Of a stretch of 64,000 nucleotides of DNA, positions 30,939-40,872 are shown piece after piece. The stretch is from Gammaproteobacteria bacterium (GTDB lineage Bacteria; Pseudomonadota; Gammaproteobacteria; Pseudomonadales; Azotimanducaceae). Below the pieces are notes generated by a model. That model worked only from the letters and a program-made list of their open reading frames with translations. It ran no database searches and had not been told where the DNA came from. The stretch is from positions 1 through 64,000 of the forward strand of contig JAPOXO010000096.1 of assembly GCA_026707045.1 (NCBI GenBank). Reading direction: 5' to 3'. A program made the translations under genes and the position numbers. Each line of letters opens with the position of its first letter. The first letter of the stretch is position 1.

Positions 30939-33008
30939 ATGTATAAGTACTTACAGAACCTCATTCGATCACGGAAAGTTGACTCGACCACCGATACGAC
31001 GCAGCAGGAACACTCGATTATCTCGGGATTTAAAGCAGGAGCCCAATTTGACGATCAACTAGACCTCGACCACGAAATGACTCACCGGGAAGCAATTTTG
31101 ATGATTTTGCGTGGTGCTGCGTACGTCAAAGACGTTTGGGGTCTCTTCATCACAAAATGGATGATGGGAGTCGTCATGATTCTTCCTGGACTCTATATAC
31201 CTTGGTTTGGAAAAATCATTACCGATCACATCATTATCGGAATTCCTTTAGTGGCGGACGAAGCCGCGTTTCCTCCTCACTTTATCTGGCTACTTCGAGT
31301 ATTCGAGCAGTTTGATCGAATGGAAATGCTCATATTCATTACTGTTGTTTGGTTGATCGGAATGTTTTTGATCGGTACTCAAATTGGTGGCACTGGTGCA
31401 TCCACATTTGGAGGTAGAGACACGGCGAGCAATGCCGAAAATGCCATTAGTGGAGGTGGCAGCGGGGCAGGTGGACTATACGGAATTGCTGAATGGTGGG
31501 TTGATGTTCGGTTAACACAGAGATTTGTGAACACTTTGCGTCGAGATTTATTTAACCGATTGGTTCGGTCACCAATGACCACTATTGACGACCATAGGGT
31601 CGGAGACTCGCTGTATCGAACTCTTTATGACACTCCCATGGTGTATACATGCCTTTCAGAGATCACCTATTCTCCGTTTTGGACATTTTGGAGTTTGTGT
31701 ATCACGTTCTATTCCCTTTGGTGGACGTATGCGAACGTTTCAATACAGCTAATAGGGGTCATTGCATTGATGATTCCTATCACGATTATTACGACTCTTG
31801 CCCCATCTACGTGGATTCGTCGTTTGACACAGAACCACCGCGCAGCCGCGGCGGCAACAACGAATACTTTAGAAGAGACGATGAACAACATGGGTGCGGT
31901 CCAAAGTCTCGGCGCAATGAAGCAAGAAAAAGAAAAATTTGCCAGGCGTTCTGGGCACGCATTCTGGCGTGCTCGACTCCAATCAATACCGTGGACTGTC
32001 GTGGCGATGATCATTGAGGTCGCTGGGTGGCCGATCTTTTTTTATTTGATGTGGCTTATTTCCAACTATGTTATTGAGGGAATTTTGACTCCTGGCGACT
32101 TCGGTGCCATGCTCATCATGTACTTGGGACTTCGGGGAATTTTCATTGGTATAGGGCGCATGTGGCTAAATCTTCAAGATCAAGCCGCAGCAGCTCGCCG
32201 AGTTTTCGTATTCATGGATCGAATCACGGATGACGAAATTCATAACGATCAGAAAGTACTACCTGCAATCGCAAGAAATGTCCGGCTCGAGAATGTTGAT
32301 TTCACATATCCAAACGGGCACGAAGCACTCAAGAACATCGATCTCGACATGCGAATGAACCAAGTAGTTGCTTTTGTCGGCCCAACGGGGTCTGGTAAGA
32401 CTAGCTTGGCGTACCTGATTCCCTCGTTCCTAAAACCGACCAATGGCCGAGTCCTGATCGACAACCACGATGTCATGGACGTCAATCTCAAATCCTTACG
32501 AGAGCAAGTTGCTTACATCTTTCAGGAACATTTTTTACTAGCGGAATCCATCCGTTCAAATCTCCTGTTTGCGAATCCAAACGCCTCCGAGGAAGATCTC
32601 AACAAAGCACTGGAAACTGCTCGCTGCATGGAGTTCATCGATGAATTGCCCGATGGGTTGGACACCGTCCTTGGGCAGTCCGGAGATACGCTCTCAGTGG
32701 GTCAACAACAAAGACTGTGCATTGCAAGAGGTTTGGTTCGAGACTCCAAGATTCTTATCTTGGATGAACCTACGGCGGCACTAGATCCATTCACGGAAAA
32801 TGCTCTGGTTAGGTCGTTGCGTGAAGCATCTAAAGACAAACTGGTAATTGTGATTGCACATCGAATGTCTACGATTCGACAAGCTGACCAGATTGTCTTT
32901 ATCGACGCGGGTGAGGTGAAGGAAGTAGGCGATCACGAGACTCTAATGAGTCGCTCTGAAGGTCCCTACCGTGAATTTGTCAATTTGCAAACCTCTTCTT
33001 CTCAATAG
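30939..33008 (+). CDS. ABC half-transporter with Gly/Ser/Asn-rich insert (pair A, subunit 2)
   Basis: 689 residues. An unusual segment follows the second hydrophobic helix: T-F-G-G-R-D-T-A-S-N-A-E-N-A-I-S-G-G-G-S, then G-I-A-E-W-W-V-D-V-R-L-T-Q-R, before the usual intracellular coupling region (D-D-H-R-V-G-D-S-L-Y-R). The same insert occurs in the gene at 35390. The ATPase domain is complete: G-P-T-G-S-G-K-T-S, signature L-S-V-G-Q-Q-Q-R, I-L-I-L-D-E-P-T-A-A-L-D and A-H-R. The second signature residue is Ser, as normal, but the third is Val instead of Gly. The start lies five bases after the previous stop. Confidence 0.87.
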   Translation: MYKYLQNLIRSRKVDSTTDTTQQEHSIISGFKAGAQFDDQLDLDHEMTHREAILMILRGAAYVKDVWGLFITKWMMGVVMILPGLYIPWFGKIITDHIIIGIPLVADEAAFPPHFIWLLRVFEQFDRMEMLIFITVVWLIGMFLIGTQIGGTGASTFGGRDTASNAENAISGGGSGAGGLYGIAEWWVDVRLTQRFVNTLRRDLFNRLVRSPMTTIDDHRVGDSLYRTLYDTPMVYTCLSEITYSPFWTFWSLCITFYSLWWTYANVSIQLIGVIALMIPITIITTLAPSTWIRRLTQNHRAAAAATTNTLEETMNNMGAVQSLGAMKQEKEKFARRSGHAFWRARLQSIPWTVVAMIIEVAGWPIFFYLMWLISNYVIEGILTPGDFGAMLIMYLGLRGIFIGIGRMWLNLQDQAAAARRVFVFMDRITDDEIHNDQKVLPAIARNVRLENVDFTYPNGHEALKNIDLDMRMNQVVAFVGPTGSGKTSLAYLIPSFLKPTNGRVLIDNHDVMDVNLKSLREQVAYIFQEHFLLAESIRSNLLFANPNASEEDLNKALETARCMEFIDELPDGLDTVLGQSGDTLSVGQQQRLCIARGLVRDSKILILDEPTAALDPFTENALVRSLREASKDKLVIVIAHRMSTIRQADQIVFIDAGEVKEVGDHETLMSRSEGPYREFVNLQTSSSQ

Positions 33009-33183
33009 GCACACCTCAAAATACTTTCGGCACACTGTGTGTTGAAGTTGAGCGTCGAATCGTCAGACAACTGTTTCTTCAAAAGCATGGCTATTTCCTC
33101 TGACATTCCCCGTTATCGGCGAATAATCCATGATTGGCCATATCCCAATTCGCAGAATTATGTCAATTGTGCTTAAATCGTAC

Positions 33184-33204
33184 TTGCGCATGGGGTAGGC
33201 GCAA
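33184..33204 (+). other. Small hairpin just before the pair B ribosome-binding site
   Basis: TTGCGC (33184-33189) pairs perfectly with GCGCAA (33199-33204) around a nine-base loop. It ends seven bases before AAGGGGGG (33211-33218), the strong ribosome-binding site of the gene at 33225. Bases 33009-33224 otherwise contain only a CACACTGTGTG palindrome near 33031 and no gene. A translational or attenuation role is possible but unproven. Confidence 0.3.
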
Positions 33205-33224
33205 ACAACAAAGGGGGGACCGAG

Positions 33225-35387
33225 ATGCCAAAACCCAACGGTAGCTGGCTTTCTCGCATTCGCAAGCTTCTCTCCGATCCTGATGCGATTCTTCAAAGTC
33301 GCTTTTTCGGACGACTTCGAAACGCCTGGTTAGTCTTCTATGAGTTCTGTACCGCTGAAAAGGCACGCAAACTTGCCGATGCCAGCGATACTCCAGAAGT
33401 CACTCTTGGGAAGATGGGTAGTTTGGTCGTTCGCTCGATTCCGTTCATGTTCCCCATGTGGCCTCACATACTCTTCATGTTCGTGCTCGGCTGGGGACTT
33501 GCTTTCTTCAACACGTTTGCCGACACAATCATGGACGATATGTGGAACAACAAGCATCTCATTGGTGACAAGCTCCAACCAGGACAGGCATGGCTCTTCA
33601 TGCTCGATGATAGCTACGTTCGATCAGACTTACTTGAAGGCTCTGATGCCACGGGCTCGGTCGATAGTGACGAGGAAGGAGAAGAGACGGCTGAAGGGGA
33701 GGACAAAGAGGAAGTAGAAAAACTCACAATCGATCAACGTCGGAAGGTGAGAAATCACATGTATTTCGGCTACGCCTTTCGAGGATTATTCGGATTGTTG
33801 CAGGGAGTTACGTTGGGGTACTACTTCACGTGGATCTGGCAAAACGTGAATCACTATCTTCGAGTGGCCATGATCGAGCGCTTGGAGTACTTATCGATGT
33901 CATTTCATCATTCAAACCGATCAGGCGATGCCATTTTCAGGGTTTACCAAGACAGTGCAATGATTGTCAATGTCCTTGACGAAGTAGTCATTGGTCCAAT
34001 GGAAATAGCACGCGGTCTATTTATAGCGATCTGGTTCGTGTGCATCTTTGACGCCTTACTGCTCATAGCGGTCGCGATAGTTTGGATACCTGGAATTCTC
34101 TTGACGCTTTGGTATACGCCACGAATTCGCCGACGATCCGTGGCCAATCGTGTTGCAAACAGCAATCTAACCTCAACAGTTCAGGAAGTCTTTCGTGCCG
34201 CAAAAATCGTTAAGGCCAATCGCACCGAGAATGTAATGTTGAATCGGTTCAGGCGCGACTCAAAAATCGCACTCGACGCTGCCTTTTATCTCCGATTTGA
34301 CATGGTAATGCTCAATCTAATGGTGGGGTTTCTCAGCGGACTGATGATCATCGCGACCGAGTACATCATGGCAATGTGGGTACTGGATTCAAGACCGACA
34401 ATGTTGCCAGCATGGGCCGTGAGCTGGGTCAGTTTTTCCATTTGGAACTACGGAGCTTTCAATGCGGCCCGAGAACGAATTGGCGAGAGCATAAACACCA
34501 GTCGCGGAGTTATTCGACTGTGGTGCATGATTCAAGACCTATTCATTGCATTGGAAAGAGCTTTCTATTTTCTCGAGCTCAAGCCAGGTGTCGAAGAATC
34601 AGAAACAACCAAGCAATATCCGAGTCCGGTAAAGTCAGTTGAGTGGAAGAACGTGACGTTCTCCTATCCAGAAGGGGAACCCGTTTTAAAGGGAGTTGAT
34701 TTGAAAGCCGAGGTTGGAACTATTACTGCCGTTGTTGGTAGCACGGGATCGGGAAAGTCCACTTTGATGACACTGTTGCTCAGGCTCTACGATCCACAAG
34801 AGGGACAAGTATTCGTGAACGACACGGATGTCCGCGAATTGAAACTGCAAGACATGCGTACGAATACAGCGATAGCCCTACAGAAGAATGTTCTGTTCAC
34901 CGGCAAAATTCGAGACAACATTGCTTATGCAGTAAATGATGTATCCGACGAAGCCATACAGGAAGCGGCCCGCGTCGCATGTGCCGACCTGTTTATTGAA
35001 AAGATGGACCTCGGCTACGAGTCAGAATTAGGAGAGCGTGGAGGAAAGCTCTCGGCGGGAGAAAGGCAACGACTTTCAATCGCCAGAGCCATTTTGAGAG
35101 ATACGTCCATTCTTGTACTCGATGAACCTACCGCCTCGCTGGATGCTGAAACCGAAAATCAAGTTCTCAAGAACCTGGCTGAGTGGGGACGCGACCGAAT
35201 TGTCTTCATCGTTACACACAGGTTGTCTACCGTTCGCAACGCCGATCAAATCGCGTTCTTGAGCGACGGAAAGATCGCAGAAGTAGGTTCGCATGATGAA
35301 CTCATGCGAATTGGAGGAGGACTTTACCGCGAATATGTAGAAGCTGAAATTGAAGCCTCGCAATCTCAAAGAAGCGCCCGGCCGTAG
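33225..35387 (+). CDS. Large ABC half-transporter with long acidic periplasmic loop (pair B, subunit 1)
   Basis: 720 residues, plainly paralogous to the gene at 28699. Shared features include T-P-E-V-T-L-G-K-M-G-S-L-V-V-R-S near residue 55, the D-K-L-Q-P-G-Q-A-W motif, the D-D-S-Y-V-R-S motif, W-Q-N-V-N-H-Y-L-R-V-A-M and the full ATPase core (G-S-T-G-S-G-K-S-T, L-S-A-G-E-R-Q-R, L-V-L-D-E-P-T-A-S-L-D, T-H-R). The loop between helices 1 and 2 carries a very acidic run (roughly residues 140-167, mostly Glu and Asp). The strong ribosome-binding site AAGGGGGG precedes the ATG. The partner follows after two bases. Confidence 0.87.
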   Translation: MPKPNGSWLSRIRKLLSDPDAILQSRFFGRLRNAWLVFYEFCTAEKARKLADASDTPEVTLGKMGSLVVRSIPFMFPMWPHILFMFVLGWGLAFFNTFADTIMDDMWNNKHLIGDKLQPGQAWLFMLDDSYVRSDLLEGSDATGSVDSDEEGEETAEGEDKEEVEKLTIDQRRKVRNHMYFGYAFRGLFGLLQGVTLGYYFTWIWQNVNHYLRVAMIERLEYLSMSFHHSNRSGDAIFRVYQDSAMIVNVLDEVVIGPMEIARGLFIAIWFVCIFDALLLIAVAIVWIPGILLTLWYTPRIRRRSVANRVANSNLTSTVQEVFRAAKIVKANRTENVMLNRFRRDSKIALDAAFYLRFDMVMLNLMVGFLSGLMIIATEYIMAMWVLDSRPTMLPAWAVSWVSFSIWNYGAFNAARERIGESINTSRGVIRLWCMIQDLFIALERAFYFLELKPGVEESETTKQYPSPVKSVEWKNVTFSYPEGEPVLKGVDLKAEVGTITAVVGSTGSGKSTLMTLLLRLYDPQEGQVFVNDTDVRELKLQDMRTNTAIALQKNVLFTGKIRDNIAYAVNDVSDEAIQEAARVACADLFIEKMDLGYESELGERGGKLSAGERQRLSIARAILRDTSILVLDEPTASLDAETENQVLKNLAEWGRDRIVFIVTHRLSTVRNADQIAFLSDGKIAEVGSHDELMRIGGGLYREYVEAEIEASQSQRSARP

Positions 35388-35389
35388 TC

Positions 35390-37450
35390 ATGATCAGACG
35401 AATCTATCGATGGTTTAAATCTCGAAGAGTTAACGAGAATGTCGACACATCCCAAAAGGCCACGATTCTTGACGGATTCCGACGTGGCGCAAAATTCGAC
35501 GATCGAATCGATGTCGACACTGACATCGGGAACTGGGATGCATTTAAGCTCATGGGACGGGCATATGCGTTAATCGGAGAGGTCAAGGGACTTTTTACTG
35601 CTAAGTTCTTCCTAGATTTCGCTCCACTTTGGCCGCTCTTGTATCTTGGTTGGCTCTACAAGATCATCGCGGATCACGTCATTTTGCGGGTTCCGCTCGT
35701 AGTTGAAAACGTTAATTTTCCTCCACATATGATTCCTATCCTCAGGATGCTAGAGGGAAAACCGCCCGAAGAGATCATGTTCTTCGTCAGCATGATCTTT
35801 TTGTTTGGACTTTTTCTTGTTGGAATCCGTGCACGTGGCACTGGTGCTGGTTTGTTCGGAGGCCGAGATGAAGCGAGTCGAGCGGAGAATGCAATAAGTG
35901 CAGGAGGAAGTGATCTAGGGGGAATCTGGGGAATCGTCGAGTTTTGGGTAAATGTACGCTTGACTCAACGAATGGCAAACAATTTTCGAACAAGAGTCTT
36001 CGACCGTTTGACCCGATCCAAGATGGAGTTGCTGGACGACCACCGAACTGGAGATTCGGTCTATCGCGTCCTCTACGACACTGCAAGCGTTCCTCACGCG
36101 GTCTATGAGCTAACGCTTGCTCCCTTTGCAACTTTTGCAGCCATTGCTACCACTGCGTATCAGATTTCCTGGACGTATGGCGAGATAGCGCCTTGGATGG
36201 TGTTCGTCGTCTGCCTACCGTTTCCCGTTGTGATCATAGTCACATGGCCGTCCATCGGCTTGATACGCCGAGTGAATCAGAACAAGCGCGCCGCGGGTTC
36301 AGATACCACCAACACAATGGAAGAGTCGCTGGACAACATGGCGGCGGTTCAGAGTCTGGGAGGCATGAATCGAGAGAAATCCCGCTTTGCTAAACGCAAT
36401 GCAGCCGCGTATTGGAGAGAACGCATTGCAATGGTTGTGGGCATCATCTTGAGCAACTCCATCAACCTGATCGTGATGCCGATTGGATTCATTGTTTCCT
36501 ATGCGGTTTCTGAGGGCGTGCACACCGGACAGTTGACCGTGGGAGATTTCGGTGCCTTATACGGTATGTACATGGGGCTTAGCGGGTCCCTCCGGTATGT
36601 TGGAGGACTGTGGGTAAGGATTCAAGACAACATTGCTGCTTTAAGGAGAGTCTATTTCTTCCTGGACTTCGAGACGGAACAGGATCTTCACACTGATGGC
36701 ACACCGTTACCCGAAATAAAACGTCAAGTGTTGATCGAGAATGTGAGCTACGAGTATCCGGACGGCAAACTGGCATTGCGCAACGTTGATCTCGACCTTC
36801 GACTCAATTCCCTCGTCGCAATCGTCGGACCAACAGGGTCCGGAAAGACTAGCCTTGCCTACCTCATTCCGGCATTTCTGCAGCCAACAGATGGCAAAGT
36901 AACGATCGATGGATTCGACCTCAAGGACGTGGATCTGGACACGTTACGCAACCAAATTGCTTATGTGTTTCAAGAGCATCTATTGATGGCGGAATCCATT
37001 CGGTCAAATTTGCAATTGGCAAATCCCGATGCGTCAGAACAACAGATTTTTGAGGCTTTAGAAGCAGCTGGGTGCATGGAATTCGTTGATGAATTGCCGG
37101 ATGGCATCGACTCAATTGTGGGAAAGATGGGAGACACGCTTTCCGTTGGTCAACAGCAACGGATCAGCATAGCCCGAGGGCTCGTTCGAGACGCAAAGAT
37201 ACTGATTCTGGATGAGCCGACTGCTGCGCTCGATCCAAAGACTGAGAACGATCTTGTTGGTTCTCTGCGAGATGCCACCAAAGGACGACTAGTTATTGTG
37301 ATTGCTCATCGACTGTCTACAGTGAGAATGGCGGACACGATCATTTTCCTTGAGGAAGGGGAGGTCAAGGACATGGGAGATCACGAGACATTAATGGCGA
37401 ATCCCGAAAGCCCCTACCGGAGATTTGTTGAATTGCAAACGTCTGTTTGA
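35390..37450 (+). CDS. ABC half-transporter with Gly/Ser/Asn-rich insert (pair B, subunit 2)
   Basis: 686 residues, paralogous along its whole length to the gene at 30939. The insert reads F-G-G-R-D-E-A-S-R-A-E-N-A-I-S-A-G-G-S, then G-I-V-E-F-W-V-N-V-R-L-T-Q-R. The ATPase domain has G-P-T-G-S-G-K-T-S, L-S-V-G-Q-Q-Q-R-I-S-I-A-R-G, I-L-I-L-D-E-P-T-A-A-L-D and A-H-R. It ends the plus-strand exporter run. Between it and the converging permease (stop at 37628) lie 177 bases with only weak hairpins, for example TTGCATC/GATGCAA at 37513-37539. Confidence 0.87.
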   Translation: MIRRIYRWFKSRRVNENVDTSQKATILDGFRRGAKFDDRIDVDTDIGNWDAFKLMGRAYALIGEVKGLFTAKFFLDFAPLWPLLYLGWLYKIIADHVILRVPLVVENVNFPPHMIPILRMLEGKPPEEIMFFVSMIFLFGLFLVGIRARGTGAGLFGGRDEASRAENAISAGGSDLGGIWGIVEFWVNVRLTQRMANNFRTRVFDRLTRSKMELLDDHRTGDSVYRVLYDTASVPHAVYELTLAPFATFAAIATTAYQISWTYGEIAPWMVFVVCLPFPVVIIVTWPSIGLIRRVNQNKRAAGSDTTNTMEESLDNMAAVQSLGGMNREKSRFAKRNAAAYWRERIAMVVGIILSNSINLIVMPIGFIVSYAVSEGVHTGQLTVGDFGALYGMYMGLSGSLRYVGGLWVRIQDNIAALRRVYFFLDFETEQDLHTDGTPLPEIKRQVLIENVSYEYPDGKLALRNVDLDLRLNSLVAIVGPTGSGKTSLAYLIPAFLQPTDGKVTIDGFDLKDVDLDTLRNQIAYVFQEHLLMAESIRSNLQLANPDASEQQIFEALEAAGCMEFVDELPDGIDSIVGKMGDTLSVGQQQRISIARGLVRDAKILILDEPTAALDPKTENDLVGSLRDATKGRLVIVIAHRLSTVRMADTIIFLEEGEVKDMGDHETLMANPESPYRRFVELQTSV

Positions 37451-37627
37451 CCCCGAGCCTGCACCATGGGCTGATCAACTGCACCAATGCTGCCTACTAC
37501 AAACTTTTCAGTTTGCATCCGACAGCTGCTTAGATGCAATTTGTCGAAAACCACATAGTCCAAATGAGCGGGGGACTCGACGAGTCGATATTTATACCTT
37601 CGAACCAGCCAAAGTTCTTCCTTGATC

Positions 37628-38848
37628 TTAAGTTACCCGCGTCGCTTGTGCAGGATCGACTGAATTTGCCTGACGAGCTGGCAAAACTACAGAAAGCATG
37701 CTCACAGAAACCGTGGCGATGACGACAAACGTGCTGGGCAAGACACTTAGCTTCGCGTAGTCGAGATTTCGAACCATAAACACATTGAGCGAAACCGCTA
37801 GAACTACTCCCAGGATTACACCGACACCGATGACTAATGCGTATTCGACGAGCAGACTGCGCATGATGTCGAATCTCGTAGCTCCGAGAGCTCTTCGGAT
37901 TCCGATGTGCGCTGTCCGTCGGCGGATTGCGAAAGTAACCATACCGGTCAATCCGCAAACCACCACGAAGACTAATGCAGCTGACGTTGCTCCCATTACC
38001 CATATCGATGCGATCGGTCCCGCATACTGCCGCTTCATTGCTTCTTCGATTGTTGTGATGCGACGTATCAATCGATTACGGAATAGGTTGGGCAGACTCT
38101 GCTCGACCGTTCGAATGACGTTGTCGCGAGACCCAGAAGAAGTACGAACAAGGTAAGTTGAGGCATCAAGGGCTTGTTTCTGTGGAACATACGAGATTTC
38201 ATGGATTCCCTCCGGGTTTTGCCATGCCCCATGAGTGGTCGCAACAATACCGATTACTGTCAGTGGTCCGGTTGTGTGAACTTGCTTTCCTATGATTTCG
38301 TTGAGAGGAGTATCGGGAAACAAGGCTTCAGCAAGTTGCTTGCTGAGCAAGACCAATTGCGGCGATGTGCCGCCATATGGCAGGTACCACGTAACTTCCT
38401 CAGGTAGAAAGTTTCGTCCCGCCAAGAGTTGAGTACCCAGAGTATTGAGACCGTGATTGTCGATCATCCGATACTGACTCGACATGGGGCTCTTTTGGTC
38501 AGTTGGGTCTACTTCAATAGAGTAACTCCAGCCTGATCCCGTGTATGGAATGGAGATGGTTTGGACCGCATCGATGACACCTGGAAGATTGCGAATGTGG
38601 TTCAAATCAGTTTCGACAACACTGGATATCTCTTCTACAGACAAGTCCGTATCAGCGATGAGAACGCTGATATAGAACATGTTTCTATGGTCGATGCCAC
38701 TTGGCTGGCTGACCCTTTTAATTTGAAAACTTATGCCTACGTAGAGATTCAATAGAATCGCTATTACGACTGCGCATTGAGTCGCGATCAATATTGCAAT
38801 CGTGGAGCGTCTCAGCAATGACCGTAGGATTGGACCTATTTCCAGCAC
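37628..38848 (-). CDS. FtsX/MacB-type ABC permease, second
   Basis: 406 residues. One N-terminal membrane helix (about 12-36) is followed by a periplasmic MacB_PCD-like domain and three C-terminal helices of the FtsX type; the helix-2 region ends in I-R-R-R-T-A-H-I-G-I-R-R-A-L-G-A-T, the family's coupling motif. It begins one base after the stop of the upstream permease, so the two are co-transcribed. Together with the ATPase and adaptor genes upstream it forms a MacAB-like or Lol-like tripartite system. This permease lacks a fused ATPase domain. Confidence 0.88.
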   Translation of the reverse strand: MLEIGPILRSLLRRSTIAILIATQCAVVIAILLNLYVGISFQIKRVSQPSGIDHRNMFYISVLIADTDLSVEEISSVVETDLNHIRNLPGVIDAVQTISIPYTGSGWSYSIEVDPTDQKSPMSSQYRMIDNHGLNTLGTQLLAGRNFLPEEVTWYLPYGGTSPQLVLLSKQLAEALFPDTPLNEIIGKQVHTTGPLTVIGIVATTHGAWQNPEGIHEISYVPQKQALDASTYLVRTSSGSRDNVIRTVEQSLPNLFRNRLIRRITTIEEAMKRQYAGPIASIWVMGATSAALVFVVVCGLTGMVTFAIRRRTAHIGIRRALGATRFDIMRSLLVEYALVIGVGVILGVVLAVSLNVFMVRNLDYAKLSVLPSTFVVIATVSVSMLSVVLPARQANSVDPAQATRVT

Positions 38849-38849
38849 A

Positions 38850-40157
38850 CTAAAGCCCCTTCAAAAGTACACCTGGCGTGTCGCGACATCCTCTCCACGC
38901 TGGATATAGCGCTGTTACGACACTCGAAACAATCCCAAGCAAGAATGTGAGCAGAGTCAACAGGGGATCTAACTGTGTTATGTGCTCCACACCGTCTTCG
39001 CCGAGAAGCAAAGCGCGAATTCCTAGCAGACCCAGCCACGTGAATAAAAGGCCGAGCAATCCTCCAGCCAATCCGATGCAACCTGCCTCCACCAGGAACC
39101 GTGAAAACAGTTCTCGTCGCGATGCTCCAAGAGCTCGATGTATTGCCAATTCGCGGGTCCTTGAAAGAAACTTGGCAAGTAGCAAACCGATCGTATTAAT
39201 TAAGCAGACAATAAAGAACAGAAGGGCTATGACTCCGATGACTATGATTCCCGCGTCACGTCCTCCTACATACGTAAACCATTCGTCGATCGTATGAATC
39301 GCGTTGTTGAGGGGTCGTTGGAATCTTCCAAACTGCTTCTGCTCCAGGACATACGAATTCAAGAAGCTCAAGTATGTGTCTCTTTCCGATGGGTCTTCAA
39401 GTTCCGCCCAATACTGAATCCACACACATTCCGAGGCGAGAAATCCCTCCCGGCCTGGAGGTGCGGGTTGCCAGCAATTGGTGTTTCCCACACGACGAAA
39501 TTCATGGTTCACAGCTGTAGAAAACGGGAGAAAGATCTCTTCGATGGGAGAGAAGGAAAGATCGTATACACGCGGCACGAGATCCCATTCGTCAAGCACG
39601 CCAATCACGAGAAAGAGCTCCTCATTCAGAGAAATGTGCTTTCCGATCGAGTCCTCGTCTCCAAATAGCCTTTCACTCGTCTGGCTGGACAAGACAACGA
39701 CTAGATTGCCGTCTTGGTCCGCTTCGTGATTCCATGTGCCTCCGAATTTGAACGGTGCACCAAACATTTCAAAGAAGTCGCTATATACGGCTCGACCAGT
39801 CACTTCGAAGGGAAGCAGATTCTCGTTCTCTGGGCGAACTACACCCTGTGTACCAAACATTGCTGTTTGCCGCCAAGCCGCACCCGCTCTCATCAATGCG
39901 GTTGCATCACGATACGTTAGCTGCTGCGGCCTGTTCCTAGGATCGTCCGATTGATTGTTTGGGTCTCCAGCATCGAGCTGAACGCGGTAAAGAAAATCAT
40001 TCTTGTCGGGCAAGGGATTTTTGCCGATTGTGTAGCCAATCGTGGCGATGGTCATAAATGACCCGATTCCGAGGGCAATTGCGAGAGCCATCAAAGACGA
40101 CAGAATGGGATGTTGTCGAATGGCCTTTGTTGCCAGAAACGAGTCGTAGCTGAGCAC
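38850..40157 (-). CDS. FtsX/MacB-type ABC permease, first
   Basis: 435 residues with one N-terminal helix, a large periplasmic domain of about 260 residues and three C-terminal helices (R-E-L-A-I-H-R-A-L-G-A-S-R-R-E-L motif). The soluble domain is larger than that of its neighbour and contains two Cys in N-T-N-C-W and A-S-E-C-V-W that may pair. It lies 14 bases after the ATPase stop. The two permeases differ clearly, suggesting a heterodimer served by one ATPase. Confidence 0.88.
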   Translation of the reverse strand: MLSYDSFLATKAIRQHPILSSLMALAIALGIGSFMTIATIGYTIGKNPLPDKNDFLYRVQLDAGDPNNQSDDPRNRPQQLTYRDATALMRAGAAWRQTAMFGTQGVVRPENENLLPFEVTGRAVYSDFFEMFGAPFKFGGTWNHEADQDGNLVVVLSSQTSERLFGDEDSIGKHISLNEELFLVIGVLDEWDLVPRVYDLSFSPIEEIFLPFSTAVNHEFRRVGNTNCWQPAPPGREGFLASECVWIQYWAELEDPSERDTYLSFLNSYVLEQKQFGRFQRPLNNAIHTIDEWFTYVGGRDAGIIVIGVIALLFFIVCLINTIGLLLAKFLSRTRELAIHRALGASRRELFSRFLVEAGCIGLAGGLLGLLFTWLGLLGIRALLLGEDGVEHITQLDPLLTLLTFLLGIVSSVVTALYPAWRGCRDTPGVLLKGL

Positions 40158-40171
40158 GAGCTAGTTCACCT

Positions 40172-40837
40172 TCAGTTTGAATGAAGCATGCCATCACGAA
40201 TCTGAATTGATCGAGATGCATTTGCCGCCATTGATTGTTCGTGGGTGACCATCAGAACTGTCGATCCGGAACGGTGCAAATCCAATATCAGATCGAATAC
40301 TCCACTCGCTGTATTGCTGTCAAGATTCCCGGTCGGTTCATCGGCTAGCAGCAAGCGAGGCTTTCCGACTAAGGCCCGTGCAATAGCGGCTCTCTGTTGT
40401 TGTCCGCCTGAGAGTTGGCCGGGTAGGTGGCGAATGCGTCCGCTCAATCCCACTCGGTCCAACGCCGACTCCACGAGTTGCTTTCGTTTCGTCGCCCGTA
40501 CACGCTGATACCGCAATGGAACATCTACATTGTCAAATACATTCAAGTCCGGAATCAAATTGAAGTTCTGGAATACAAACCCAATTTTTTGATTCCTAAG
40601 TCTTGAACGTTGCTGATCATTGAGTTTTGTTACATCTTCGCCGTCCAGATGGTAGCTACCAGTATCGAACGATTCCAAGAGTCCGGCGACATTTAGAAAC
40701 GTGGTTTTTCCAGATCCTGAAGGGCCAACGACGGCTACGAATTCACCTTCCTTGACAGAGAGATTCAATCCGGAGATAGCTCGAGTTTCAACAGTGGAAG
40801 TGCGATATCGTTTGGATACGTTGCGCATTTCAAGCAT
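40172..40837 (-). CDS. ABC ATPase of MacB/LolD type
   Basis: 221 residues. Walker A G-P-S-G-S-G-K-T-T is at 38-46, the signature reads L-S-G-G-Q-Q-Q-R, Walker B is L-L-L-A-D-E-P-T-G-N-L-D and the switch is T-H-E. The N-L-D after Walker B and the final T-H-E are typical of the MacB/LolD/FtsE group rather than importers. It is the second gene of a four-gene minus-strand operon (adaptor, ATPase, two permeases). Such systems use mechanotransmission to act on periplasmic substrates. Confidence 0.92.
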   Translation of the reverse strand: MLEMRNVSKRYRTSTVETRAISGLNLSVKEGEFVAVVGPSGSGKTTFLNVAGLLESFDTGSYHLDGEDVTKLNDQQRSRLRNQKIGFVFQNFNLIPDLNVFDNVDVPLRYQRVRATKRKQLVESALDRVGLSGRIRHLPGQLSGGQQQRAAIARALVGKPRLLLADEPTGNLDSNTASGVFDLILDLHRSGSTVLMVTHEQSMAANASRSIQIRDGMLHSN

Positions 40838-40872
40838 AGGTGCTTTCCTAGTTCCTGTTTGGATCGGGGCTC

